A DNA stretch of 64,000 bases from Litoditis marina. Taxonomy: Eukaryota; Nematoda; Chromadorea; Rhabditida; Rhabditidae. The position numbers and the translations under genes were made by a program. The notes under the pieces are model-generated. The model was not told where the DNA came from. It saw only the letters and a program-made list of their open reading frames with translations, and made no database searches. Location: assembly GCA_964036275.1 (NCBI GenBank), contig OZ038434.1:35487279-35551278 (forward strand). The letters run 5' to 3'. Below are positions 51,774 to 63,792 of this stretch, piece by piece. Position 1 is the stretch's first letter. Every line of letters begins with the position of its first letter.

Positions 51774-54700
51774 ATGGCCGTGTTTTTAGGCTTAATTGGT
51801 CAACTCAGATACTTTCTAACTACAAAACAATCAGTTAGAATTGATTAGAATACTACCTCGCTTGAATTTCAAAAATACAAGTTACTTTATGATATGGTTG
51901 GAAAAAGACTCGATAGTGAGCTCAGTTTCAAATGAATCATCTGAGTTCCAGAGTACAATTTGGTCATGTTCGAAAGTTATTTGCTAGTTAGTTTTTGAAC
52001 GTTGAGAAAGGTACCTTGCATTGACTTTGCAACTTCAACTTCAAGTCAAGTTCAAGTTAACAACATTTTGCGATATTTCTGACATTTCCATTCAAACAGG
52101 TTCACTGGTCCTTGCCTGCCTTTTGGTTTCTGTCTGTTCGGCAGAAGCTGTATCCTGCGTGAAGGATGGCATCGCGATAGCGGAAAATGGAGCTCACACC
52201 AACTTCAAAAAGATCCTGGAGGTGAATGATTAATGCACTAACATAGTTATTCGTGCGTGTCCTAGTTTTTTCGAGTTTTTCATTTTTCCCAAAAAATGCG
52301 CAAATAAGCTCTCTGTCTGTTATGCTCCAGTTTAGCGAATAAATGTATAGTCGACTTGGACAAAAATTATAATATACTCTAGAATTTGGCGGCGAGTCGC
52401 CGGCGACATGGAGGGGTCGGCAGAGTGTCGCCGGCGGGTCGCCTGCGAGTATTTTTTGGTCGTTGATTATGGATAAGATATATGTTAATCAGATACGTAT
52501 ACTTGTAGTTTTTAGGTGGGTGACATGTTTATACATGAACAATGAAGCCGTGAATCTCAACGTGTCTATTTCTGGCGACGATAAGTATATACAACATTTT
52601 TATTCTCTATAAAATTACCAGTTCCGGTATCTGATTACTATATAGAACGTTCAGTGTGAAGGACCTGAGAATAATCGCAGGCGACCCGCCGGCGACACTC
52701 TGCCGACCCCTCCATGTCGCCGGCGAGTCGCCGCCAAATTCTAGAGTAGTTAAATAAACGTCGATAACTTCTGCTTATTGGTCAAAATGCATTCGATAGT
52801 TGAATTACGTTTTTGCTTCTTATCCGCATTAGCAAAAATGATTTAAAATCTAATGGACCTGTTACTTTCCGAGTCACTGACTTGATGGTAGTTTTCAGTA
52901 AAGAGCTTGAGGATAACAAAATAAAAAAATATTGCGCATAGATTTAGGATGATCTATACTTTTCTCTTTCACTCTGTTGTTTTGAAAAAAAAACCCGGAT
53001 ACAAGTTTAGCGAATTAGCCGGTTATGCGCTAGCTGCATACATGCAGCAGGTGAAATCTTTAGAATCTGGCTTGAAGTGTTTGGTCCGAATGTTCCTTTT
53101 TCTAATGATACACATGATTGTTTCATAAACGAGATCACTTGCTCACAGGATTACAACTCGACCAAATGTGGCTGGGAACTGAATTCCACCTCATCGAGCA
53201 TCAAATTCCAGTCAATGCCAGATCCGAAATGGCCCCAAAAAGTGAGTGTTTTCCCTAAATGTGTTATTACTTCAAACAGCGAAATTAACAATGTTTTTGA
53301 ATGCGACCGCAACGTTTCAACTTTGCACGGTGCTGAAGCTATAATATGTTCAAAAAAAACTTGCTACAGACTCTGATAAGTAGATGGGTGTGAGACGTCC
53401 CAAATTGGGCTTCACCCGTTTTTCTCGAACAGTATTTCGAGGTGAGTACTGAACGACGAACGTAAAAGTGAAATGCCGAAATCTAGTAATGAACTGTTTT
53501 TAGAGTGCCTGTTCTGTTGGAAAGAACACGACTGTTTGCTTCTGTACCGGGTCAGACTGTAGCAGCAACTTGAAGATTCTGCTGGTGAGATGAATATGAA
53601 TACTAGCAACGTAGCAATTCCTCAAAAATCTCATGACATACCTCATGAGCTAATGGCGTGAGCTTCTCATGAGATTCTATGGATCGCTATGCTACAACAT
53701 TGACAGTTCACGAGTAGCTCCTGAGATATCTAATGAGAAACTCATACGAACTTCTCAAGTTCATATTTTTTTCTCAATCCTGTGTTTTCTTGTTTTGCAC
53801 ACACTTCCGCTACATTTGTATCGCGACAAAGAGTGTGTTCCATTTGCACTCATTGGCGCCATGCCAATATTCTCTTTCGGGCGCTGAACTCAGAACGGTA
53901 AGCGCCAAATTTCTGCGATGAGCCAGCTACAAAAGCGAGAGACCACGCAGGTCAATGAGGCCGCAGACAGGCTGAGACATTCTGCGTCCCTCTGACCTGC
54001 AGACTCTCTCGTCGGGGCCGCTACAAAAGCCGCTTGCTAAATGGCAAGCAGTTGTCGGTAACCTTTACGCTGTTTTGTTCTGAACCATTTTGAGCAGTGT
54101 AGCCTTTTCATTCCCAAAACATGAATGATAACAGTTACGAAAATTACTTCTAGAAAACGTTGGCGGATGAGTATTGTCGCGTGAACGGGACCCAGCTGCC
54201 AGCTCAAACAGCATTCGAGTAAGTTGTATTCAGGTTTTTTTGTGGTGAAAACTCGTTTTTCATGTGATGTAGGATGGCTTGTTGATTGAGTTGAAACCTA
54301 ATTCGTTTCAATTCAATTTTGAGTTTGGTGAAAAATAATTTTGAACCCCCGAAAAACTAGTTTTACAAATCACAAAATCAATGCACAATCGAGAACTTTG
54401 GAGCACGTTGCCGAGAATATAATGTCAAAACCCTGCTCTATTCTTCATGTTTTGTAAAATATGATTTTGTGAGTGTAAACAAGATCGAGTAAAAAACAAC
54501 TCTTTTCAGAACTGACGACAATAAACGTCACCACAAAGTCTACAGTCATCTCATGGTTTTGAATACTCTCTACGAGATTGGTTAGTTTCAACAAAAACAA
54601 CCAAGTTGTACACTTACGCAAATTGATTGTGATTAAATGTTTCAAAAATTCCAAACAATAAATTAGTTTTTTTTGTTAATTGACCGTGGAGCGCAACGCA

Positions 54701-56851
54701 CGACATTCGGTTCCTGTCAGACACACTTTAATCTTTTTTGATTTAGCTATTCAAGAAACGTACCTTTTCACAGAAATAGGGAAAAATGAGATTTGTTGCC
54801 TTACTGTTTTACTCTATAAGTACATGCATACTTTTCATAGTAGCACACGTTTTATGCTAGCTAAGAGCGGAACTAAACACGCACCATGCACCATGCTAAT
54901 AGCGTAATCACCTTTGAGCCTTGACTGGTCTGATTCTATCCATTGGTTACTAATGCATGATGCATAGGGAATTTGCAATTTGATCTTTCGTAGGGTGTTT
55001 GCTGATTCCATGGAAAAATTCGCACTGGAACTAACTTCTAAATTATGTCTTCAGGCCTCGATATTCCCAAACCGAGCGAAGTGAATCGTGAACGACTCGA
55101 AGCTTTCGATTTACAAGTGCAAAGGTTTTCATCCTTTTCTCTCTCTCTATTTTCTTATTCTTTTTTCTTTCTCTTCTTTTCTCTTTCTTCACCTTCTCGA
55201 CCACTTCTGTTTGTTTACCATTTCCTCACTATTATCTGCCTTCGTTACATACGTACTACTTAATCACAAATTTCCTCACGAATAATAAAGGATGGTGGCC
55301 ATTTTGAAAAAAATATGTAAATATGTAAAAATAGTCCGTGTCAACGCGTTGACGTGATCTAATTGATCTCGAAAAACTTAAAATGTCATCCTGTTCCAGT
55401 TTCCTCCATCCGAAACCGCAAGGTTTCCTGCAGCGCCACATGATTGTCATCATTTCCATCACTGGGGCAGCCTGTCTTGTTCTGATTCTCGCCATGTGTA
55501 CCATTCACTGGTGTTCTACGGTACGTTATTACCTCGTTTCCTTCAGACATCTCCTAATTAGTAAACCCCTTTTGTAACGCCCGCAGCGAGAGAGTGTGAC
55601 AGTCAGAGAGACGCAGACTGTCTTATCTTGTCTGCGGTATCATTGACCTCCGTTCTCTCTCGTTTTTGTAGCTTGCTCAGCGCAGAAAGTGGGCTCCAAT
55701 ATTTTTGAGCGCGCACTCGTGTCGAGATTTTGGGATAGTTATTTAGTATTTCTATCCCGCTGTATTCGTAAATTGATCTTGTCATGTGTACCATTCACTG
55801 GTGTTACTGGATACGTCTACTAATATAGAATAATGACATTTAAAGGGAAAAATTTGCTACATCTGAAAAAGTGAACTGCACTAGTAACAGTTCTAGTACT
55901 AATTTCCAGTCAGAACTAGTTGAAGTAACGTGAAGTGTTATACTAAATGATAAACTTGAGTTCTATAAGTTTTTTATTGTTCTTTTTCAGAAACCCGAAG
56001 AGGAGGATGACGTGAGTTTGAGAACGGTTCATTTTCTACTTTTCTTTCACATAGTTTATACAGCAACTAGGAGGAATTCTATCAAGAGATATGTGTGCAT
56101 TCTGAATACTTTTGGATACTTATGCTATAGCATTTTAGCGATGCAGTTTGGTAAACATAAAACAGTGGCGGGATGTTCTAGAGATGGTAGGCTGATGTGC
56201 GCAACATGTTATCGATCGATACTGGCTGATGTGTACTGATAACGATCGGATTCCAGAGCCGAACCTGTAGAAGCTAATGATTTTGATTTTGATGTTTCTT
56301 TAAACTTCTTTCTCGACAACCAAACAGTTGAAAAAATGAGTACGTATGGTAGAAGATCCCAGCACCCTCATCCCATCCTGCGTCTCTCGCTGTGCTTCAC
56401 TATTTCTTCTCCCTTACATCCCGGGGGGATATAAGAGCAGAGAAATAGTGTGTGTTTGAGGAGACGCAGGATGGGAGGAAGGTGCGGAATCGTCTAGCAT
56501 AGGTACTCTGACTTTCAACACAGGGGTTTTGCTATAATATAATATATCATTTACCGGTTGTTCTATTTCAGTTCCAGAGCGAGGTCAAGAGCACTTATGA
56601 GTCTGAGCTATCGGTAAGAATTTTTCTGTTTTCATCTCCTCTTCTTTGAATCTCTTCGAATCTATTGTTTTTCTCGTTCTTTTTTTGCTTCTCACTCTTT
56701 TCTCTCTCTGTCATTTCTGTTTTCTGTCTCTTCCTTACTGTTGGTCTTGTTCTCTCTTATTTTTCTCTCCCATCTCTTTCTCGTGCAGCTTGTCTTTTTC
56801 GACCCTCTTCCTCTCTTGGTCTTTTTTCAAACGTTTTCTTTACAGGAATGA
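51774..56851 (+). CDS. Single-pass membrane protein with Cys-rich ectodomain (gene 3)
   Basis: Exons 51774-51798, 52100-52221, 53149-53241, 53504-53584, 54154-54218, 54510-54580, 55055-55124, 55400-55520, 55991-56011, 56572-56613 and 56846-56851. All phases agree and give 238 residues. The ATG choice gives a textbook signal peptide (MAVFLGLIGSLVLACLLVSV, cleavage near Ala23). The ectodomain, to about residue 185, has seven Cys and several N-glycosylation sites. Its TTVCFCTGSDCSSN motif resembles the last-Cys region of Ly6/ET-module proteins. A TM segment (MIVIISITGAACLVLILAMC) follows, then a short acidic tail starting KPEEEDD. AATAAA sits 59 nt after the stop. Likely a nematode-specific cell-surface protein. 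Ligand and role unknown. The small exons (21 and 42 nt) in the tail could allow alternative splicing. Confidence 0.75.
52376..52747. mobile_element. GC-rich inverted-repeat element in gene 3 intron 2
   Basis: Arms of about 73 bp, left starting ACTCTAGAATTTGGCGGCGA and right ending with its complement, flanking an AT-rich centre. Each arm contains GTCGCCGGCGAC-type palindromes. The arms look perfect or almost so, suggesting recent insertion. Confidence 0.9.
53620..53760. repeat. CTCATGAG-rich palindromic repeat (gene 3 intron)
   Basis: Same word set as 12210-12430 (CTCATGAGATTC, CTCATGAGCT) with inverted symmetry. Confidence 0.55.
53925..54030. repeat. Inverted-repeat remnant, GCTACAAAAGCGAGAG family
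   Basis: GCTACAAAAGCGAGAGACC with partially inverted counterpart GGTCTCTCG-type sequence. A related piece at 55577-55680 (CTCTCTCGTTTTTGTAGC) is in the opposite orientation. Confidence 0.5.
56337..56512. mobile_element. Inverted-repeat element, GCTAGAAGATCCCGGCACC family
   Basis: GGTAGAAGATCCCAGCACCC to GGTGCGGAATCGTCTAGCAT in the intron of gene 3 between tail exons 9 and 10. Confidence 0.75.
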
Positions 56852-56909
56852 AAACAGGACGTCGACGCAACGAATTCGACTCGATAATGTTTATGTAGCT
56901 TTCCGAGCG

Positions 56910-56915
56910 AATAAA
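56910..56915 (+). terminator. Poly(A) signal AATAAA of gene 3
   Basis: Canonical hexamer 59 nt downstream of the gene 3 stop codon, followed by a T-rich stretch. Confidence 0.6.
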
Positions 56916-57489
56916 ACAATTTTTTCTTGTCTCCGCTTTTTTTTTGGAAAATAATGAATGAAAAATTGTTGGCGAAAACCGAAGATTTCGATTTGGGTGA
57001 AGTTGGGTAGCTTCTCGTGCTTTGTTATATGTCTCTCACTCTCAGTCGATGGAAAACCAATAGTATGAAATGAGTTGGGTGATTCAAATTCATTTTTCAT
57101 GTAAAACATTTCACGGATATAATTAGTTCACGATCTGTAATACTTTTCTTTCTGAGTGTCTGTGAAACAGTTTCTTTTCATCTTTTTACTCTACTACTTT
57201 TTCTGTTCGCAGAGAGGTAGCATGCCTTAGTACATCTGAATATTTTCCGTAAACGTTTGGCAAACAATCTGTTTCGGGAAAAAAATATATAAATCGCTCG
57301 GAATCTACGGGTGAGAGTCTACGGGTGAGGAGGGTCCACACGAATGTTTAATTTCAGGAGTTTCAACTTAATATGCAATAGTTAGATTCATGAAAGTTTT
57401 CAATATTATAGTGGTGAAACTGACTGTATCAGTCAATATCAAATACAAAGTGTCAATCTATGCTTATGGCTTGTAGTAAGGTGATGGCT

Positions 57490-57565
57490 TCAGGTTTTTT
57501 TGGTAATGTGGATAGTATTCGCGTCTGCTGAACTCTGTAGGCAGGTTCGAGTCCGACATAGACCC
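57490..57565 (+). repeat. tRNA-like sequence
   Basis: GGATAGTATTCGCGTCTGCTG with a downstream B-box-like GGTTCGAGTCC and GACATAGAC. It probably derives from a tRNA. Weak A box and no good acceptor stem, so not called a tRNA gene. It lies just past the gene 4 stop. Confidence 0.35.
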
Positions 57566-57615
57566 GACATTTTGAAAACACAAGCACAGAACATCCCACA
57601 AGTACTGTACGTTAT

Positions 57616-60600
57616 CTACACTTTGTCCCATGATTTCATGTCTCTGAGGATTCTTCTCAGAATTTTCCCGGTGGTTGACTTGGGAATTTCATCGACAAAC
57701 TTCACTCCTCCCGTCAGCCATTTGTGTTTTGAGACACGAGCTAGAAATAAGAACACGCTATTCTGAGGGCACTTTACTGTTAGTCAATTGCACAGTCACG
57801 TTAAACGTGTAAAACACAGCAGAACTCAGAAACGCGCAATGACAAAGTGCACGATGTCTCATTAGAATGTTGAGTTTACGTGACTATTCAATTTACTTCT
57901 AGTATAAAGACAGTGAAAAACGAAACAATATCAGTTATGACAGATCCGTGTGAAAATTCCGAAATAATACTGTATATGCTTACATGTAACGTTGAGGATT
58001 ACAACGTTGGGTCACAGAGTGTAGATACAAATTTCTCAAGAATGTCAAATTTTACATGAAATCAATAGGGGTTACTATTGGCATAGATTATTTAAACTCT
58101 ATTATCGCACAACAAACTTCGTTTTTCTAATACCCTACCTTCAATGTACCTGGCGATGTCCTGTTCGGTAATAGAAGGGTCCTTTCTGACGACAAATGCC
58201 CTGGGGGCCTCGCCGGTCCGGGGGTCCGGGATTCCGATTACCGCGGCATCAGCGACGTGGGGATTGGTCAGGAGAACGTCTTCTAACTCCGCTGGCGCCA
58301 CCTAGAAAAAGATAATTTAAGACAGAACCAAGTGAGCAAATTCATATTGAATTTTTCCAAGACACGTATGCTAGAACATCCTAGCCTTTCACCCTGCGTA
58401 TCTTAGTTTGCACACTATTTTGCGACACTAGTATCCTGGCAAGATGTGAGATCAGAAAAAGAGCGTGTGTTTGGAAAGACGAAGTTGAGAGAGAACAGCA
58501 AACATGTACATGCATACATTCTTAATTCAGCCCTTTATCCAAAATACCATGATATATGGGATGGAAACTTCATGAGACTGCGTCTTCCAAAAAAGTCCCG
58601 TTTTGTGAATGTGGCAAGAGGTGGTTTTTAGTTTAGTTAGTCAGGTTTCTGGTACTACTGAAGAGGAGTTTACTGCGTTGTTTTCGATTTTCTGTATTGA
58701 TCTTTTCTGGTGGGTGACTGGGATATTCCCGCATACCCTGCTCGACAGAGTTCTGGAACTTACCTGCATAGCTTTGACTTTGATGAGTTCCTTTTTTTCG
58801 ATCCACGATGAATGTTTCACCCTCCTCATTTGCATATCCGACGTCACCAAGAAGATATACTAGAAGTAAAATGAGTAGTCACGTAAAGTTAGTATTCTAT
58901 TGCACTTTTTATCGTGCACTTTGTAATTGCACGTTTCTGAGTTCTGCTGTGTTCAACATTTTTCACGTGACTGTGCAATTGACTCTTAGTATACAGAAAT
59001 TCGGGAGAAATGGCTGACACGGTATATACCAAGTTATTCTGTATGGTTGTAGTTCGATCCGCCTTATTTCGATAAACGTTCCAAACCGAATGTTTTCGTA
59101 CCCAGGAGTATGGATAGACTGATTTTTTTCTGAAATAGTAGTTGTTCTCATTCTGAATGATAGTTCATTTAAAGCAGGACGATTATGTGGACCAATCCCG
59201 TGTCAAGGGTCCTTTATGATGCAATTGAAAAATGTATTGCAGTTTAAAAGACTGAAGGGTTGGGATTGGACCACATAATGGTCCTACTTTATGTCTGTTT
59301 GTTAATCTCGATATGGATGTTGTGAACATGTACATGCATACATTCTTAATTCAGCCCTTTATCCAAAATACCATGATATATGGGATGGAAACTTCATGAG
59401 ACTGCGTCTTCCAAAAAAGTCCCGTTTTGTGAATGTGGCAAGAGGTGGTTTTTAGTTTAGTTAGTCAGGTTTCTGGTACTACTGAAGAGGAGTTTACTGC
59501 GTTGTTTTCGATTTTCTGTATTGATCTTTTCTGGTGGGTGACTGGGATATTCCCGCATACCCTGCTCGACAGAGTTCTGGAACTTACCTGCATAGCTTTG
59601 ACTTTGATGAGTTCCTTTTTTTCGATCCACGATGAATGTTTCACCCTCCTCATTTGCATATCCGACGTCACCTAGAAGATATACTAGAAGTAAAATGAGT
59701 AGTCACGTAAAGTTAGTATTCTATTGCACTTTTTATCGTGCACTTTGTAATTGCACGTTTCTGAGTTCTGCTGTGTTCAACATTTTTCACGTGACTGTGC
59801 AATTGACTCTTAGTATACAGAAATTCGGGAGAAATGGCTGACACGGTATATACCAAGTTATTCTGTATGGTTGTAGTTCGATCCGCCTTATTTCGATAAA
59901 CGTTCCAAACCGAATGTTTTCGTACCCAGGAGTATGGATAGACTGATTTTTTTCTGAAATAGTAGTTGTTCTCATTCTGAATGATAGTTCATTTAAAGCA
60001 GGACGATTATGTGGACCAATCCCGTGTCAAGGGTCCTTTATGATGCAATTGAAAAATGTATTGCAGTTTAAAAGACTGAAGGGTTGGGATTGGACCACAT
60101 AATGGTCCTACTTTATGTCTGTTTGTTAATCTCGATATGGATGTTGTGATGAAGAAACATTTAACTTGCTGAATTAGTCCCAGAACTCATTCACACAAAT
60201 TCCGGTGCGTGCCAGCCCAATCGAGTTAACCGTTCGCTGTCTCTATTGGGGAATGGAAGGCTATGGATTTCTCTTTCCGTGAACCAACCGGTATGTAACC
60301 ATCCGTCAATCAAACATTCGCTGCTTTCTTTGGGTCGATTCAGATACCCTTGCATGACGCAGGGACCACGCACACAAATCTCTCCCTTCTCATTCGGACC
60401 CAGTTCTTTATTCGTTTCCACGTCCACAATCTGTTAATCAGTGCATTTACCCTCAACATAGTTGAATAATGGTGAATCCATGCGCTCAGCACATCATGCT
60501 GAGTACACTTCGTCTGGTGTAGTTTGATCTCGGTACCAGCCATCATTTACGATATTATATAGTCGTAGCCAACGGAAAGGCGGGAGGGTACTGTATATCT

Positions 60601-63264
60601 ATTTTTCCACTGTGTACGCACACATGTCTTCGATTTCAAAGCTTCCCAGTTATGTGCTTCGATAGCGCAGTGGTTAGCGGTCTGCTGCGAAACTTTTGCT
60701 CACAGGTTCGATTCCGGTGAGAGACAGAAGTTTATAAAATTGGAACCCTCTATAAACCTTGTCTGTTGTAGTTTGATCTCGGTACCAGCAAAAACCATCG
60801 AATCTCTACAAACACAGCTGAATAGGGCAACATGCGTCGTATAGGTCATTTTTGATGAGAAAAAGTATGAATGTCCTATAAATGTTTGTTCCACCCACTT
60901 ATAACCCTCTACAGTAATCTGCTACCTCTTCCAGGTCAAAGTTTGGTGTATTAGCGTGTTCAGAACCTCAAAATGATGATATATGTCTTCTGCATGTTTA
61001 CTACTACTAACTCTGAAAATTTGAAATCAAAGTCCAGACTTTTTCATTAGAAAACACCCCCTTGAATAATTGACGGATTACTGTAGGCGTACATCGATTG
61101 GTGAAACAGACTATATATTTGTTGATAAAAAATTGAGAAACGCAGAACGGGATTGACATTTGGGACTTACTTCACACAAAGCACGTTTAAAGTCTACCAA
61201 AGAATTGATACATTTCTGTTTACATTTATCCATTTCCTTCAACTGTGGTAATTCAAGTAGATTAGTTTTTGCTCTCTTGTTACACTTCAGTGTGATAAAT
61301 AATATTTATACCTTCATTTCAAAGGTAGCCGATGGTTTGCCGACCGTATCAAACTGTTCAGATTCACAACTCGGCAAATGACATGACATGGCGGTTTCGG
61401 ACAGACCGTAACCTTAAAAAACATAGTCGTCGGCAGAAATGTGCTGATAGAACACTGTAATCTTGAATTAACGCTGTGTACAAAGAGCGTTTTTTCGCAA
61501 TGTTTTCACAGTATTGATTCGTTTCTAATCAACTTGACAAATGAATTCCAACTCGTCTTTTGATATTTTCTCGAAAACGTGTTTTTCGAAAACAAAAAAG
61601 TTAGCTCAAGAAAAATCATGTGATGGTTCGAGAATCACGTTGTGTGCGATAACATGTGCTGTTAGGTTTATAAAGAAGTTGAAACGATGAAATTCTAGAC
61701 CACAAGTCAGAGGAGTACTAAATTGGAGATTGAGCGCCTACAGAGGCCGTATGCATGAAACATCCCGGGCCGGGTTGGGATGCTATCTCGACCTGAATTG
61801 GCCGGGAAATAGCCGAATCGAGCTCGGGATAGCATCCCAACCCGGTCCGGGATGTTTCATGCATACGACCTCAGTAATACTAGGGGCGCATAACAGCGTG
61901 ATCTATACCTTTACGTATTTCCTTTCTCCAATGTTCCAATTCTAGTTTCGGAAAGTTCCTTACTTCATTTCACATTGTTCTCATTCAACCTAGTATTTAC
62001 CTTGATTAATTTTCACTGTCGGAAATCGCTTCAAAAATGCGTCAACTAGTTCTTTTCCGCAGGGAGCAGCACCAGATATGACCATAGTTACTCTGCTCAG
62101 GTCGAACTTTTCGACGATTGGATGAGTCGCCAGAAGTAAAACGATGGGTGGGACGACCTCAAGGACACGAACCTGGAAGTTCAAATATATGGGTTGAAGA
62201 AATAATAATAATGTTCCGAGGCAACTATTTCAGCCGTGTTCTCACTTCATCCATACTATTACAACCAAGACAACGATAACATTGAAGTATTTGTAGAGGG
62301 GCGGGGGTCCGTAGATGAGAAACTAGGCTAGGCACTTTCATTCAAAATTTGATTCCGGTCCTCTCATCGTGAAAACTATACTGAAAGTCGTAGTCATAGC
62401 CTGGAGAATTAGAACTCACTGGGTGGTTTTGAACAATTGTTAGATAGTTGATTGGGTCGAACTTGGCTAGTATGACTCCAGGCATGCCTTCCATTTCAGC
62501 GTGACTCAACAGAATGAATCCGAGCACGTGGAAAAACGGAAGTGGCAGGATTTTTGTGTACTCGGAGAGCACCTCGTCTTTATTGTCACCTCTGATAGCT
62601 GATAACATTCGCCGGCTCGCATGACTGGAACAAAAGAAAATGTTGAAAGAAATCATTTTCAAATAGAACCAGAGTACGTATGCTAGAAGATCCCGGCACC
62701 CCTATCCAATCCTGCGTCTCTCGCTCTGCTTTACTATTTCGCGCCACTCGTGTCCTGGCCGGGCGTTAGAGCAGAGAAATAGCATATGTTTGAGATGACG
62801 CAGGATGGGATAGAAGTGCCGGGATCGTCTAGCATGCGTACTCTGAACGGTTTATAATGTACTGTTTTGCCTTCATTTCAATTCTTGTTGAGATTCAAAT
62901 CCGGAATTATGACCTTCATCGAGATCAAACTACAACAAAAAAAATCACATGTTTTCACCGAACTAGTTGGAGTAGAGAAACCTAGGTGATCTGACAATTT
63001 GTTAACTGAAACTAAATACTTCAAACAAAACATTGCTTTTTGGTGCGAATAGTTTTTTTTTGTTTTTCAAGAGTGGGGGGGGGGAGTCGATACCTTGCAA
63101 AAACTTTAGCATCGTTCCCATGTTTTGATTGCTGAGCATGACGCCTTTGGGGGCCCCGGTGGTCCCGCTCGAATATGGTACAAAAGCCAAGTCGGACGGG
63201 CTGAAAGAACAGTGAGGAGAGTTGATCAGTTGTGGAAGTGACCGAAGCATAGTTAAAGTTTGAT
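57616..63264 (-). CDS. 4-coumarate:CoA ligase-like acyl-CoA synthetase (gene 4, 5' partial)
   Basis: ANL-family enzyme: ATP-dependent activation of a carboxylic acid to an acyl adenylate, then CoA thioester. Exons are 63264-63094 (AMP motif [15 protein letters not shown]), 62624-62420 ([14 protein letters not shown]), 62172-62001 ([31 protein letters not shown]), 61412-61312 ([10 protein letters not shown]), 60430-60289 ([24 protein letters not shown]), 59671-59588 ([18 protein letters not shown]), 58301-58139 ([20 protein letters not shown]) and 57740-57616 ([18 protein letters not shown] with the catalytic Lys; stop). The C-terminus DKV is not a PTS1 peroxisome signal. N-terminal exons lie right of the window or beyond the TIR element at 63351. 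Oddities: an A7 run causes a +1 shift in the sixth exon, and that exon is duplicated. The first listed junction is one nt out of phase unless an acceptor at 62598 is used. Function may be lost in this assembly. Confidence 0.8.
58764..58847 (-). pseudogene. Duplicated gene 4 exon with mutated splice acceptor
   Basis: Copy of exon 59671-59588 created by the 824-bp duplication. The acceptor before this copy reads ATCTTCTTG|GTGAC, where the other copy reads ATCTTCTAG|GTGAC, so the obligatory AG is gone. The coding sequence is otherwise the same, including the A7 run. It is probably skipped, leaving the upstream copy as the only usable one. Confidence 0.8.
59993..60115. mobile_element. Inverted-repeat element, GTGGACCAATCCC family
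   Basis: AAAGCAGGACGATTATGTGG at the left and CCACATAATGGTCCTACTTT at the right. The duplicate copy is at 59169-59291. Confidence 0.75.
60558..60755 (+). mobile_element. tRNA-related SINE-like element, copy 4
   Basis: CCAACGGAAAGGCGGGAGGG leader, GATAGCGCAGTGGTTAGCGG, then GGTTCGATTCCGGTGAGAGA. In an intron of gene 4, on the strand opposite to the gene. Confidence 0.7.
61743..61873. mobile_element. Short GC-rich hairpin element
   Basis: Arms of about 50 bp, GAGGCCGTATGCATGAAACA and its complement at the right end, each with CCCGGGCCGGGTTGGGATGC-type sequence. The centre is small. Located in a gene 4 intron. Confidence 0.85.
62672..62849. mobile_element. Inverted-repeat element, GCTAGAAGATCCCGGCACC family
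   Basis: Full copy with TGCTAGAAGATCCCGGCACC left and GTGCCGGGATCGTCTAGCAT right, in a gene 4 intron. This is the best-preserved member in the window. Confidence 0.85.
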
Positions 63265-63350
63265 CTGAAAACACGCCGTAGTTGACCAGAAACCAGCAGG
63301 ATCAAACTATGAACACACCGGGAACAGGGTGGTTTTGATGGAATATGGTA

Positions 63351-63792
63351 TAGTTCGTTTCAACCATCGATAGCAGCCAGTTACAGTAGATTTTAGTGGG
63401 CGGAGTCAATTGAGTTGGAAAGTTTCCAACAGCGATCAGACTAATCAAAATTGTGCACCAGCTGGGTATTGAACTCAACTGTGATGGCTGGTGCGGCGAA
63501 CACAAGCAGTCGGCCATCTGAACATGGTGGCCCAAACTAAGAATAGTGATATCCAACCATCTTTTCTGGCTGTTTTTCAATGTTCATTTTATCGCACAAA
63601 AAGTTATTTAAATTACTCCCCGATCAAGAGGCAATCTTTTGAAAACAAAAAAAGTTGCAAAAATCCTAAAATAACTAGTTTTCGAATTTTTATTTGCAAT
63701 GAAAAGACTGGCAAGCTGCCAGATCAATCGACTGCAATGTAGGATGCGCTCGGCCAGCATGGCTGACTACTATCGATGGGTGAAACGAACTA
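63351..63792. mobile_element. TIR element, about 440 bp, copy 2
   Basis: Homologous to 50825-51260 along its whole length with the same TIRs (TAGTTCGTTTCAACCATCG). It sits upstream of the first visible gene 4 exon. Confidence 0.85.

Larger units (their letters stand above)
58501..60148. repeat. 824-bp tandem duplication (two units)
   Basis: Units 58501-59324 and 59325-60148 are nearly identical. Each holds one copy of the gene 4 exon, a CACGTAAAGTTAG-family repeat and a GTGGACCAATCCC inverted-repeat element. The acceptor change at 58848-58849 is one of the few differences. Confidence 0.95.

Noticed and set aside
56891..57109. Minus-strand frame just downstream of gene 3
   Set aside because: It overlaps the gene 3 3' UTR and poly(A) region and has no splice or domain support.
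63302..63742. Frames of 83-92 residues on both strands near 63.5 kb
   Set aside because: They fall inside the TIR element that also occurs at 50825-51260, and the two copies do not keep a common frame.
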